A DNA stretch of 40,601 nt, from assembly GCA_964350695.1 (NCBI GenBank), contig CAYGKM010000013.1, positions 1 to 40,601 of the forward strand. The letters are read 5' to 3'. Both the position numbers and the translations under genes were made by a program. This DNA is from TMED27 sp964350695 (GTDB taxonomy: Bacteria > Pseudomonadota > Alphaproteobacteria > Micavibrionales > Micavibrionaceae). How positions within the stretch are numbered: the first letter of the stretch is position 1; the number at the start of each line of letters is the position of its first letter. The notes under the pieces were generated by a model. That model was given only the letters and a program-made list of their open reading frames with translations. It was not told the DNA's origin and searched no databases. Positions 32,707 to 40,601 of the stretch are shown here, one piece after another.

Positions 32707-34382
32707 GTTATAAAGACACCATGTTCATGGAAGACGCATTGTTCTTCACGCCGCTTGGCGGGGCGGAGCAATTCGGGGTGAACCTCAACACTTATGTTTG
32801 TAACGGTGATTTATTGGCGGTGGATTGCGGCATCGGATTTGCCGGCGATCATTTGCCGGGTATTGATATCTTGCTGCCTGATCCGGCGTTTCTGGAAGAT
32901 CATGTCGATGAGCTTAAAGGTGTGATTATTACGCATGCGCATGAAGACCATATCGGCGCGCTTGCCTATATATGGGAGCGGTTGCAATGCCCCGTTTATT
33001 GTTCGCCGTTTACGGCGGCGGTGCTGCGCAAGAAGTTCGATGAAAAAGGTTTGCGGAATAAGAAAATCAAGGTCGTTCAGCCAAAGGACACGGTTCAGAT
33101 TGGCGCGTTTGAGGTTCAGTTTGTGCCTGTGTCGCATTCTGTGCCTGATACGTGCTCGCTTATTATCAATACACCGCATGGGCGCGTGGTGCATAGCGGG
33201 GACTGGAATTTAGACCCTGCGCCTGTGACGGGCGCGCCTACGGATGAGGGGATGTTTAAGGCGGCGGGTGATGCGGGCGTTTTGGCATATATCGGGGATT
33301 CTACGAATTCGGAAGTGAACGGGCGCAGCGGTTCGGAAGCGGATGTGTCGATTGGTCTTGAAGCCGAGTTCAGGAAATGTGAAGGCAAGATTGCGGTTAC
33401 GATGTTTTCAAGCAATATCGGACGGGTGATCAGTATTGCGAAGGCGGCGAAGGCGGCGGATCGTCAGGTTGGCGTGATCGGACGGTCTTTGCATCGTATG
33501 ATCGGCTGCGCGTATGAATGCGGGTTGCTGGATGATATTCCTGATTTTGTTAGCGAAGATGATTTGGGGTATTTGCCCGATGATAAAATTGTTGTGATTA
33601 TGACGGGGTCACAAGGGGAATACCGCGCGGCGCTTGGTAAAGTTGCTAGAGGTGATTTTAAAAACTTCTCGCTCAAGCGCGGCGACACGGTGATTTTTTC
33701 TGCTCGGGCCATTCCGGGGAATGAAACGGCGATCAATCAGGTGAAGAATAATTTGAGTGCAGGGGGCGTAAACATTATTACCCCGCGCGATACGAAAGAG
33801 ATTATTCATGTTTCGGGTCATCCTTGCCGCGACGAGATTGCGGATATGATCCGTTGGATTAGGCCGCAAGTTGTGATCCCTGTGCATGGTGAACGGATGC
33901 AGCTCGATGCGCATGCGGATTTTGTGAAGGAATGCCAAGTGCCGCAAAGCATTGTGCCCTCAAACGGGTCATTGATCCGTCTTGCGCCGGGTAAGCCTGA
34001 AATTGTTGATCATATTGAAACAGGCGTTTTGGCGGTGGATCAAAAACGCATTATCAAGTCTACGCATCAATCCATATCGGCGCGTAAGAAGCTTCAGTTC
34101 ACGGGCGCGGTGCATGCGTCCTTGGTGGTGGATGCGCGCGGCGAGCTTGCGGCGGATCCGAAATTAGAGGTTATTGGTTTGCTTGATTTCGAGAACAAAG
34201 GTGAGCGGCAGATTGAAGATAATCTGCATGATGAAATTCTGGATATATTAGAGGATATGAGCTGGGATGATCGTTTGGAAGACGGCCGGATCAGCGAGGA
34301 ATTGCGCATAGGCATTCGCAGGTTCTGTGACCATGTTTTGGGAATTAAACCCAATACAACCGTGCATGTGATGAGGATATAA
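32703..34382 (+). CDS. rnj: Ribonuclease J
   Basis: RNase J is a metallo-beta-lactamase/beta-CASP ribonuclease with endonuclease and 5' exonuclease activities in RNA decay and rRNA maturation. The 559-residue protein has the zinc-binding motif THAHEDHIGAL (His78, His80, Asp82, His83), further ligands in SHSVPDT and HSGDWNLDP, and the beta-CASP segment VHVSGHP-like (IIHVSGHPCRDE, then VIPVHGE). The start is GTG at 32703, overlapping the coaX stop (GTGA). In alphaproteobacteria this gene normally sits between birA and the DUF1467 gene, as here. Confidence 0.96.
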   Translation: MSYKDTMFMEDALFFTPLGGAEQFGVNLNTYVCNGDLLAVDCGIGFAGDHLPGIDILLPDPAFLEDHVDELKGVIITHAHEDHIGALAYIWERLQCPVYCSPFTAAVLRKKFDEKGLRNKKIKVVQPKDTVQIGAFEVQFVPVSHSVPDTCSLIINTPHGRVVHSGDWNLDPAPVTGAPTDEGMFKAAGDAGVLAYIGDSTNSEVNGRSGSEADVSIGLEAEFRKCEGKIAVTMFSSNIGRVISIAKAAKAADRQVGVIGRSLHRMIGCAYECGLLDDIPDFVSEDDLGYLPDDKIVVIMTGSQGEYRAALGKVARGDFKNFSLKRGDTVIFSARAIPGNETAINQVKNNLSAGGVNIITPRDTKEIIHVSGHPCRDEIADMIRWIRPQVVIPVHGERMQLDAHADFVKECQVPQSIVPSNGSLIRLAPGKPEIVDHIETGVLAVDQKRIIKSTHQSISARKKLQFTGAVHASLVVDARGELAADPKLEVIGLLDFENKGERQIEDNLHDEILDILEDMSWDDRLEDGRISEELRIGIRRFCDHVLGIKPNTTVHVMRI

Positions 34383-34630
34383 TGGGCATTGTAACGGGCG
34401 TTATCGTTTTTCTTTTGATCTGGTGGACGGGGCTGTTTGCGGTTTTGCCGTTCGGGCATGGCCGTGAGATTGACGGCACGCCCGTTAAACCCAATATGAA
34501 GAAGAAGCTGATTATCAATACGGTGCTTGCGATTGTGATATGGGGAATTGTTTATGCGCTGATCGAGGCGGATGTTATTTCTTTTCGGGATATGGCGATG
34601 CAGATGATTGAAGAGGATCATAAACGATGA
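34382..34630 (+). CDS. DUF1467 family membrane protein
   Basis: This 82-residue protein has two predicted membrane helices (about 3–24 and 42–62) flanking a short loop with LPFGHGREIDGTPVKPN. That pattern is characteristic of the DUF1467 family common in alphaproteobacteria next to rnj and proS. The function is unknown. It overlaps rnj (TAATG) and the next gene (ATGA), so all three are translated together. Confidence 0.88.
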   Translation: MGIVTGVIVFLLIWWTGLFAVLPFGHGREIDGTPVKPNMKKKLIINTVLAIVIWGIVYALIEADVISFRDMAMQMIEEDHKR

Positions 34631-35172
34631 GGATTTTGTTTGCGGCTATTTTGTTTTTTGCCATGCCTGCCTTTGCGCAGGAAGTGGTTGTGAATGATCT
34701 TTGCGGGTTTTCGCCTGAGTATCAGATGCCTGTGGGCGTTGAGTATAAGGCGGAGACGGATGCGGCTATCGCTGCGGATATTAACCCGCTTAATGCCGGT
34801 GTGCCGGGCGTGATAAATATCCCGATTACGGTGAAGTTGGCGGAACGTTTTCCTGATTTGGGAATTCCGAGCGATCTTGAGCTGGAGCCTGATGTCGGAA
34901 TGCTCTCTATTCATCAAGACGGGCGCATTTTTTATAACGGGCAGGATGTGTCGGCGCAGGTTCTGGATAATTGTGATACGCCTGCGGGGGAAGAGACGGG
35001 CGAGGAAACTACGACGGAAGTTCAGGCCGACCCTCCTGCACAGGTGGATGGACAAGAGGCGGATGTTCCCGTAAAGTCTGAGCCGAAATTGATCCAGTTG
35101 AGAGAGGGCATTGAGGGCGAAGTTCTTGATGGCCAATATCCCGAAAAAACAGATACAACAAAGACAGAATAA
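34627..35172 (+). CDS. Putative exported protein of unknown function
   Basis: The 181-residue protein starts with a clear signal peptide (MRILFAAILFFAMPAFA, cut before QEVVV). The mature part begins with VNDLCGFSPEYQMPVGVEYK and has two cysteines (in DLCGF and DNCDT) that could pair in the periplasm. From about residue 120 it is acidic and low in complexity (GEETGEETTTEVQADPP) and probably disordered. I recognise no domain. Its ATG overlaps the DUF1467 stop and proS begins 8 bp after its stop, so it belongs to the same transcript. It may be a periplasmic or envelope protein. Confidence 0.8.
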   Translation: MRILFAAILFFAMPAFAQEVVVNDLCGFSPEYQMPVGVEYKAETDAAIAADINPLNAGVPGVINIPITVKLAERFPDLGIPSDLELEPDVGMLSIHQDGRIFYNGQDVSAQVLDNCDTPAGEETGEETTTEVQADPPAQVDGQEADVPVKSEPKLIQLREGIEGEVLDGQYPEKTDTTKTE

Positions 35173-35180
35173 GACAAACC

Positions 35181-36638
35181 ATGAGTAAAAAGCCCCGCAC
35201 CGCCATTACCCCCACGCGTGAAGAAAATTTTCCCGAATGGTATCAGCAAGTCATTAAAGCGGCTGACCTTGCGGAGAATTCTCCTGTGCGCGGGTGCATG
35301 ACCGTAAAGCCGAATGGTTGGGCGATTTGGGAGAATATGGTCAATATTTTTGATCCGTGGTTGAAAGAATACGGGGTGCAGAATTGCGCGTTCCCTGTTT
35401 TGATCCCTGTGAGCTTTTTGTCCCGCGAGGCGGAGCATGTGGAAGGCTTTGCCAAGGAGTGCGCGGTTGTGACGCATCACCGTTTGGAAGCGGACCCTGA
35501 AAATGGCGGGCTTCGTCCTGCACCTTCTGCGAAACTTGAAGAGCCTTATGTGGTGCGCCCGACATCGGAGACGATTATCGGGGATGCGATGAGCCGTTGG
35601 ATTCAATCTTACCGTGACTTGCCGCTGCAGCTGAACCAATGGGGCAGCGTGATGCGGTGGGAGATGCGTACGCGAATGTTTCTGCGTACCTCCGAGTTCT
35701 TTTGGCATGAGGGGCATAATGCGTTTGCGGACCATGAAGGCGCGGATGCGGATTGCCGCTATATTCTTGATCTATACGAGAAGTTTTTCACCGAAGTGCT
35801 TGCTATTGATGGTTTTAAGGGCGTGAAGACCGAAGAGGAGCGTTTTCCGGGGGCGAATAATACATTCGCGTTCGAAGCGATGATGCAAGACGGTAAAGCC
35901 TTGCAAGCGGCAACAACCCATGATTTGGGCACAAACTTTGCCAAAACATTCGGCATTACATATCAGACCAAAGATGAGGGCGAGGAGCTTTGCCATACTA
36001 CAAGCTGGGCGTTTTCAACGAGGATGATCGGCGGGCTGATTATGATGCACGGCGATGATGACGGGATGATTATGCCGCCGCGCATTGCGCCGCAGCAGAT
36101 TGTGATTTTGCCTGTGCTTAAAGGCGAAAATGATGATGCGATTTTGGAGTATTGCGAAGGGATTGCGAAGCGCTTGAAAGCCGAGGGCGTTAAAGCCAAG
36201 GTTGATAGCCGCGATATGCGCACCCCCGATAAAATGTGGGACGCGATCAAGAAGGGTATTCCGCTGCGCGTAGAGGTTGGCGGGCGCGAGATGGAAGAGG
36301 GGCAGGTGACCACCGTGCGCCGCGATATTGGCCGTGACAGTAAGCAAACTCTGGCGGTTGATGATTTCGTCGGCAAGGCGGTGAGCATGCTAGATGAAAT
36401 CCATGATGATATGTTGGCGCGAAGCCGCAGCTTTCGTGATGAAAACACGCATGAGGGCGCGAGCGTTTCTGATATCGAAGCGTTCTTTAAGGCCGATAAA
36501 ATCGGGTTTATGAAAGTGCCTGTTTCGGTTTTACAAGACGGCGCGCTTGAGGCGGTGATGAAGACGTATAGTCTTTCGACCCGCAATATGCCGTTTGAAG
36601 ATGACGGCAAAAAAGTGATTATAGCGAAGGCGTATTAG
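35181..36638 (+). CDS. proS: Prolyl-tRNA synthetase, eukaryote/archaeon-like type
   Basis: This enzyme charges tRNA-Pro with proline. The 485-residue protein is the type without the bacterial editing insertion. The start region (NFPEWYQQVIKAADLAENSPVRGCM), class II motif 2 (RWEMRTRMFLRTSEFFWHEGH), motif 3 (GGLIMMHGDDDGMIMPPRIAP) and a C-terminal tyrosine (IIAKAY) match the eukaryote/archaeon-like group. Most alphaproteobacteria use a shorter ProRS of about 440 residues of another type. The C-terminal domain lacks the cysteines that bind zinc in many relatives; the segment KIGFMKVPVSVLQDG contains none. It sits at the usual proS position before lolC. Confidence 0.95.
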   Translation: MSKKPRTAITPTREENFPEWYQQVIKAADLAENSPVRGCMTVKPNGWAIWENMVNIFDPWLKEYGVQNCAFPVLIPVSFLSREAEHVEGFAKECAVVTHHRLEADPENGGLRPAPSAKLEEPYVVRPTSETIIGDAMSRWIQSYRDLPLQLNQWGSVMRWEMRTRMFLRTSEFFWHEGHNAFADHEGADADCRYILDLYEKFFTEVLAIDGFKGVKTEEERFPGANNTFAFEAMMQDGKALQAATTHDLGTNFAKTFGITYQTKDEGEELCHTTSWAFSTRMIGGLIMMHGDDDGMIMPPRIAPQQIVILPVLKGENDDAILEYCEGIAKRLKAEGVKAKVDSRDMRTPDKMWDAIKKGIPLRVEVGGREMEEGQVTTVRRDIGRDSKQTLAVDDFVGKAVSMLDEIHDDMLARSRSFRDENTHEGASVSDIEAFFKADKIGFMKVPVSVLQDGALEAVMKTYSLSTRNMPFEDDGKKVIIAKAY

Positions 36639-36642
36639 GGCG

Positions 36643-37884
36643 ATGATTTCACCATTTGAGAGAATGCTGGCGTGGCGGTATTTGCGCTCGAAAAAAGCCG
36701 AAGGCTTTGTGAGCGTGATTGCGGGGTTTTCCTTTACGGGGATTATGCTTGGTGTGGCGACCTTGATTATCGTGATGTCGGTGATGAACGGTTTTCGCGC
36801 GGAGCTGTTCGGGCGCATTCTTGGTCTTAACGGGCATATGAATGTCTATTCGCAAAGCGGACAGCTTTTTGACTATGAGTATCTGAAATCGAAAGTCAGC
36901 GAGGTTGACGGCATCAATATGGTTGTGCCGATGATTGAAAGCCAGGCGCTGATTTCCAAAGGCGGCGGCGCGAGCGGCGTTATGGTGCGCGGTATGGGGT
37001 GGGAAGATTTTTCCAATCGTGAAATTTTGCGCGATTCTATTACGGCGGGTGCTTTGGAAGATTTTACGGGTAATGTGGTTGCGCTCGGCAGCGTGCTTTC
37101 GGAAAAGCTGCGGCTTAACGTGGGGGATAAAATTGTTCTCACCTCGCCGCAGGTGAAGTCTACCCCGTTTGGTTCTATGCCGCGTCAGCGCTCTTATGAA
37201 GTGGCGATGATTTTTGATGTCGGGATGTATGAATATAATTCCGGTTTTATCTTTATGCCGCTTGAGGCCGCGCAGGTGTTTTTTCAATATGACGGCGCGG
37301 TAAGCGGTTTAGAGGTGTTCCTTAAAGATCCTGAGAACCTTACGCGGGTTCGTAACGCGGTCAGCATGGCGGTGCAAGGCGAAGCGGGTGTTTATGATTG
37401 GCGCGATACGAATGCGAGCTTCTTTAACGCTTTGCAGGTCGAGCGTAACGTGATGTTCATGATTTTGACGATGATCATTTTGGTGGCGGCGTTTAATATT
37501 ATTTCTTCGATGATTATGCTGGTGAAGGATAAAGGGCAAGATATTGCGATCCTTCGCACGATGGGCGCGACGCGCGGGAATATGCTTCGCGTGTTTATGC
37601 TGACGGGGGCAAGCATCGGGATTATGGGCACGATTGTCGGCGCGGCGCTTGGAATAGCATTCGCCCTGAATATCGAGACTATTCGCCAGTTCCTTGAAGG
37701 TTTGACGGGGACGGAGCTGTTTGCGGATGAAATTTATTTTCTCTCGAAGCTTCCGGCGGAGATTGAGTGGCATGAAGTGATGGCCGTGGTTGGTATGGCG
37801 TTTTTCTTGTCCGTTTTGGCGACGATTTATCCTGCATGGCGCGCGAGCCGCCTCGATCCTGTGGAGGCGCTGCGGTATGAATAA
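36643..37884 (+). CDS. lolC: Lipoprotein-releasing ABC transporter permease (LolC/LolE)
   Basis: This inner-membrane permease extracts outer-membrane lipoproteins and hands them to LolA, working with the LolD ATPase. The 413-residue protein has the N-terminal amphipathic start and first helix (FERMLAWRYLRSKKAEGFVS), a large periplasmic domain (about 50–265), and three C-terminal helices with the FtsX-like segment KGQDIAILRTMGATRGNMLRVF. Only one permease gene is present, as in alphaproteobacteria where a single LolC/E (often called LolF) serves both roles. It overlaps lolD by 8 bp. Confidence 0.95.
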   Translation: MISPFERMLAWRYLRSKKAEGFVSVIAGFSFTGIMLGVATLIIVMSVMNGFRAELFGRILGLNGHMNVYSQSGQLFDYEYLKSKVSEVDGINMVVPMIESQALISKGGGASGVMVRGMGWEDFSNREILRDSITAGALEDFTGNVVALGSVLSEKLRLNVGDKIVLTSPQVKSTPFGSMPRQRSYEVAMIFDVGMYEYNSGFIFMPLEAAQVFFQYDGAVSGLEVFLKDPENLTRVRNAVSMAVQGEAGVYDWRDTNASFFNALQVERNVMFMILTMIILVAAFNIISSMIMLVKDKGQDIAILRTMGATRGNMLRVFMLTGASIGIMGTIVGAALGIAFALNIETIRQFLEGLTGTELFADEIYFLSKLPAEIEWHEVMAVVGMAFFLSVLATIYPAWRASRLDPVEALRYE

Positions 37885-38560
37885 TCCTTTGTTACAAATT
37901 CAGGGCCTTGAAAAAACCTTTGTTCAAGCGGGCAAGAGCCTGACGATTTTCGAAAATCTCAGCATGAAAGTTGAGGCAGGTGAGCTTGTCGCGCTTGTCG
38001 GGCAATCCGGTTCGGGGAAATCGACCTTGCTTCAGATTGCGGGGCTGCTTGATTCCCCGACTTCGGGCGCGGTGATTATAAACGGGCAGAATACACAAAG
38101 CATGGGTGATAAGCTCCGCACGAAAATGCGCAATACCGATATTGGTTTTGTGTATCAGTTCCATCATCTTTTGCCTGAATTTACGGCGCTTGAGAATGTC
38201 GCGATGGTGCAAATTATCGGCGGGGTGAATCGTACGTCCGCGAAAGATAAGGCCGAAGGGATTTTGAAATCTCTCGGGCTGGGTGCACGTTTAACGCACC
38301 GCCCCGCGCAGCTTTCCGGCGGGGAGCAGCAGCGCGTTGCGATTGCCCGCGCCTTGGCGAATGACCCGAAATTGGTGCTGGCGGATGAACCAACGGGGAA
38401 CCTTGACCCGGGCACGGCGAACGAGGTGTTCGAGATTTTATTGGATCAATCGCGGGAGCGCGGCATCGGTGCATTGATTGCGACGCATAATATCGAGCTT
38501 GCCGATCAGATGGATCGCGGTTTGGAGTTAAAGTCGGGGAGAATTGTTCCCTTCGACTAG
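37877..38560 (+). CDS. lolD: Lipoprotein-releasing ABC transporter ATP-binding protein LolD
   Basis: LolD supplies energy for lipoprotein release. The 227-residue protein has Walker A GQSGSGKST (42–50), the signature LSGGEQQRVAIARAL, Walker B LVLADEPTGNLD and the switch His in IATHNIELA. The ATG at 37877 (MNNPLLQIQG) lies within the end of lolC and gives the family N-terminus. An earlier in-frame start at 37790 would add a stretch that is only the other frame of lolC. dnaE starts 33 bp later. Confidence 0.96.
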   Translation: MNNPLLQIQGLEKTFVQAGKSLTIFENLSMKVEAGELVALVGQSGSGKSTLLQIAGLLDSPTSGAVIINGQNTQSMGDKLRTKMRNTDIGFVYQFHHLLPEFTALENVAMVQIIGGVNRTSAKDKAEGILKSLGLGARLTHRPAQLSGGEQQRVAIARALANDPKLVLADEPTGNLDPGTANEVFEILLDQSRERGIGALIATHNIELADQMDRGLELKSGRIVPFD

Positions 38561-38593
38561 GAATCTGCGCCAAAGCCCTGCTAAACTCATTTC

Positions 38594-40601
38594 ATGAATC
38601 AATTTGTGCATTTGCATGTGCATTCGGCGTATTCACTCGCGGAAGGTGCAATCAAGGTTAAAGACCTTGTGAAACTCTGCGTGAAGCAGGGGATGCCTGC
38701 TGTCGCGGTGACTGATTCCAACAATATGTTCGGCGCGCTTGAGTTTGCGATTGAAGCGGCGGCGAGCGGGGTGCAGCCGATTATCGGGATACAGGTTTTA
38801 TACACCGAGGCCGAGCATCAGCTTGTGCTTTTGGCGCAAGACGAGACGGGGTATCGTAATCTTTGCCGCATTATCAGTGATGCCTATATGGACGGTGAGG
38901 CGGATCAGGTTGTTATTTCCAAGGATAGTCTTAAAGAATTTTCGGACGGGTTGCTTTGTTTGAGCGGCGGATCGAAAGGCCCGGTGAACCAGCATTTGTT
39001 TCATAAGCAGGTGGATAAGGCCGAAGAGGAGTTTCTGTTTTTAAAAGCATGTTTCGAAGGGCGGTTTTATGCCGAGCTGCAGCGTCATGGATGGGCGCAA
39101 GAAGAGGCGACGGAAGACGGGCTTTTGGAGCTTGCTTATAAATATGATGTGCCTTTGGTCGCGACCAATGATTGTTATTTCACCGAGCGTAAGGGCCACG
39201 AGGCGCATGATGCGCTGCTGTGTATTTCTGCGGGGCGATATGTGAGCGAGCAAGATCGTCGCAAGGTGACGACGGAGCATTATTTCAAGAGTGCGAAAGA
39301 GATGGAAAAGCTGTTCGAAGATATTCCCGAGGCGATATCCAATACAGCCGTGATTGCGAAGCGCTGTTCATATCTTCTGACCCCGATTGACCCGATTTTG
39401 CCGGCCTTTGACACTTCAGGCGGCCGCACAGAGGTGCAGGAATTGCGTGCGCAAAGCGAAGAGGGTTTGAAGTGGCGCTTAGAGAATTTTGTTACCGACG
39501 CGGATCATGATGCGTATTTCGAGCGTTTGGAGTTTGAGCTTAAAACCATTGAGGATATGGGCTTCCCCGGGTATTTCCTGATTGTTTCGGACTTTATTAA
39601 ATGGGCGAAAGAGCAAGATATCCCTGTTGGGCCTGGTCGTGGCTCGGGGGGTGGCTCGGTCGTGGCCTGGGCGCTGAAGATTACCGACCTTGATCCGCTT
39701 GCGCTTAATCTGCTTTTTGAGCGGTTCTTGAACCCCGAGCGGGTTTCGATGCCTGACTTTGATATCGATTTTTGTCAGGAACGGCGCGAGGAAGTTATTA
39801 AATACGTACAGGCCAAATATGGCCGTGACCGCGTGGCGCAGATTATTACCTTTGGTAAATTGCAGGCGCGTAACACTGTTCGCGATGTGGGGCGCGTGCT
39901 TCAGATGAGCTATGGGCAGGTGGATCGTCTTGCCAAGCTGATCCCCAATAACCCTGCTAACCCTGTGACGCTGCAGGAAGCCTTGGACGGTGATCCTGAT
40001 TTGCGGCTCGAGATTAAAAAAGACCCAACATCTATGCGTTTAATCGAGATTGCGTTGCAGCTTGAGGGGCTTTATCGCCATGCCTCTACACATGCGGCGG
40101 GTGTTGTGATTGGGGACCGCCCATTGCATGAGCTTGTGCCGGTATATCGCGACCCGCGCTCTGATATGCCTGTGACGCAGTTCAACATGAAATATGTGGA
40201 GCAGGCGGGGTTGGTGAAGTTCGATTTCTTAGGGCTAAAAACCATGACCGTTATTCATCGTGCGGTGAAGATGATTAAACAAAATCGCGGCATTGATGTG
40301 GATGTGCTTGCGCTGCCTTTCGATGATGAAAAAACCTTTGATATGCTGAAAGTGGGAAATAATATCGGTGTGTTTCAGGTGGAATCAGCCGGTATGCGGG
40401 ATCTCGGGAAGCAAATCGGGATTAGTAATCTTGAGGAGTTACTCGCGGTTATTGCCCTGTTTCGTCCGGGGCCGATGGAAAATATTCCTGTTTATCTGGA
40501 TAATGTGAAGCATCCGGACAAGATTGATTACATGCATGACAAGCTTAAACCCATTACCGAAGACACGTACGGGGTGATGATTTATCAGGAGCAGGTGATG
40601 C
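38594..40601 (+). CDS. dnaE: DNA polymerase III alpha subunit (3'-truncated by window end)
   Basis: This is the replicative polymerase catalytic subunit. The frame stays open from ATG 38594 to the window edge, covering 669 codons of a protein usually about 1,150 residues long. The N-terminal PHP domain begins NQFVHLHVHSAYSLAEGA. The catalytic palm follows with GPGRGSGGGSVVAWAL and PDFDIDFCQERR (residues 387–398), whose aspartates are metal ligands. RHASTHAAGVVI and the finger region (LFRPGPMENIP) are also present. No frameshift was found. Its place after lolCD is conserved in alphaproteobacteria. Confidence 0.97.
   Translation, partial: MNQFVHLHVHSAYSLAEGAIKVKDLVKLCVKQGMPAVAVTDSNNMFGALEFAIEAAASGVQPIIGIQVLYTEAEHQLVLLAQDETGYRNLCRIISDAYMDGEADQVVISKDSLKEFSDGLLCLSGGSKGPVNQHLFHKQVDKAEEEFLFLKACFEGRFYAELQRHGWAQEEATEDGLLELAYKYDVPLVATNDCYFTERKGHEAHDALLCISAGRYVSEQDRRKVTTEHYFKSAKEMEKLFEDIPEAISNTAVIAKRCSYLLTPIDPILPAFDTSGGRTEVQELRAQSEEGLKWRLENFVTDADHDAYFERLEFELKTIEDMGFPGYFLIVSDFIKWAKEQDIPVGPGRGSGGGSVVAWALKITDLDPLALNLLFERFLNPERVSMPDFDIDFCQERREEVIKYVQAKYGRDRVAQIITFGKLQARNTVRDVGRVLQMSYGQVDRLAKLIPNNPANPVTLQEALDGDPDLRLEIKKDPTSMRLIEIALQLEGLYRHASTHAAGVVIGDRPLHELVPVYRDPRSDMPVTQFNMKYVEQAGLVKFDFLGLKTMTVIHRAVKMIKQNRGIDVDVLALPFDDEKTFDMLKVGNNIGVFQVESAGMRDLGKQIGISNLEELLAVIALFRPGPMENIPVYLDNVKHPDKIDYMHDKLKPITEDTYGVMIYQEQVM

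Noticed and set aside
37790..37876. A longer lolD frame starting inside lolC
   Set aside because: The added residues lack family similarity and lie in the lolC coding frame; MNNPLLQIQG is a normal LolD start.

Overview
This window reads as chromosomal DNA from an alphaproteobacterium. The gene order supports this: clpP–lon–HU, tRNA-Val and tRNA-Asp, a full nuoA–N set for complex I, then birA–coaX–rnj–DUF1467–proS–lolC–lolD–dnaE. That order is a familiar alphaproteobacterial backbone. Several features are atypical for the common orders: no clpX between clpP and lon, a PurSL-type purine enzyme, and a eukaryote/archaeon-style prolyl-tRNA synthetase. I would not name a genus; a deep or little-studied lineage (for example Micavibrio-like or Rhodospirillales-like) is only a guess.

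Layout. 1–3.6 kb: proteostasis genes (clpP 3' part, lon) and the nucleoid protein HU, closed by a clear intrinsic terminator. 3.6–9.3 kb: a hot-dog-fold thioesterase-like gene, tRNA-Val followed by a large palindrome, ispG coupled to a succinate-semialdehyde dehydrogenase gene, alanine dehydrogenase, tRNA-Asp and a single-domain response regulator. 9.3–31.3 kb: the 14 nuo genes, interrupted three times. A reverse-strand block (purSL, purQ, a TPR protein and an unknown protein) sits between nuoF and nuoG. A MazG-like pyrophosphohydrolase and a putative cysteine peptidase/amidase sit between nuoG and nuoH. A reverse-strand PagL-like lipid A deacylase sits between nuoI and nuoJ. 31.3–40.6 kb: a tightly packed, translationally coupled series (birA, coaX, rnj, DUF1467, an exported unknown), then proS, lolC, lolD and the first two thirds of dnaE.

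How the genes work together. The nuo products form the proton-pumping NADH:quinone oxidoreductase: NuoE/F/G are the NADH-oxidising arm, NuoB/C/D/I the connecting arm, and NuoA/H/J/K/L/M/N the membrane arm. The reverse-strand purine block means nuoG onward cannot rely only on a nuoA promoter. A short divergent region before nuoG carries overlapping promoter-like sequences in both directions. Most downstream junctions are TAATG or ATGA overlaps, which points to translational coupling. No insertion sequence, prophage, CRISPR array or rRNA is visible. The least explained items are the unknown/TPR gene pair beside purQ, the cysteine-hydrolase-like protein inside nuo, and the palindrome that starts in the 3' end of tRNA-Val. 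Apart from tRNA-bearing gaps there is no gene-free stretch over 300 bases.
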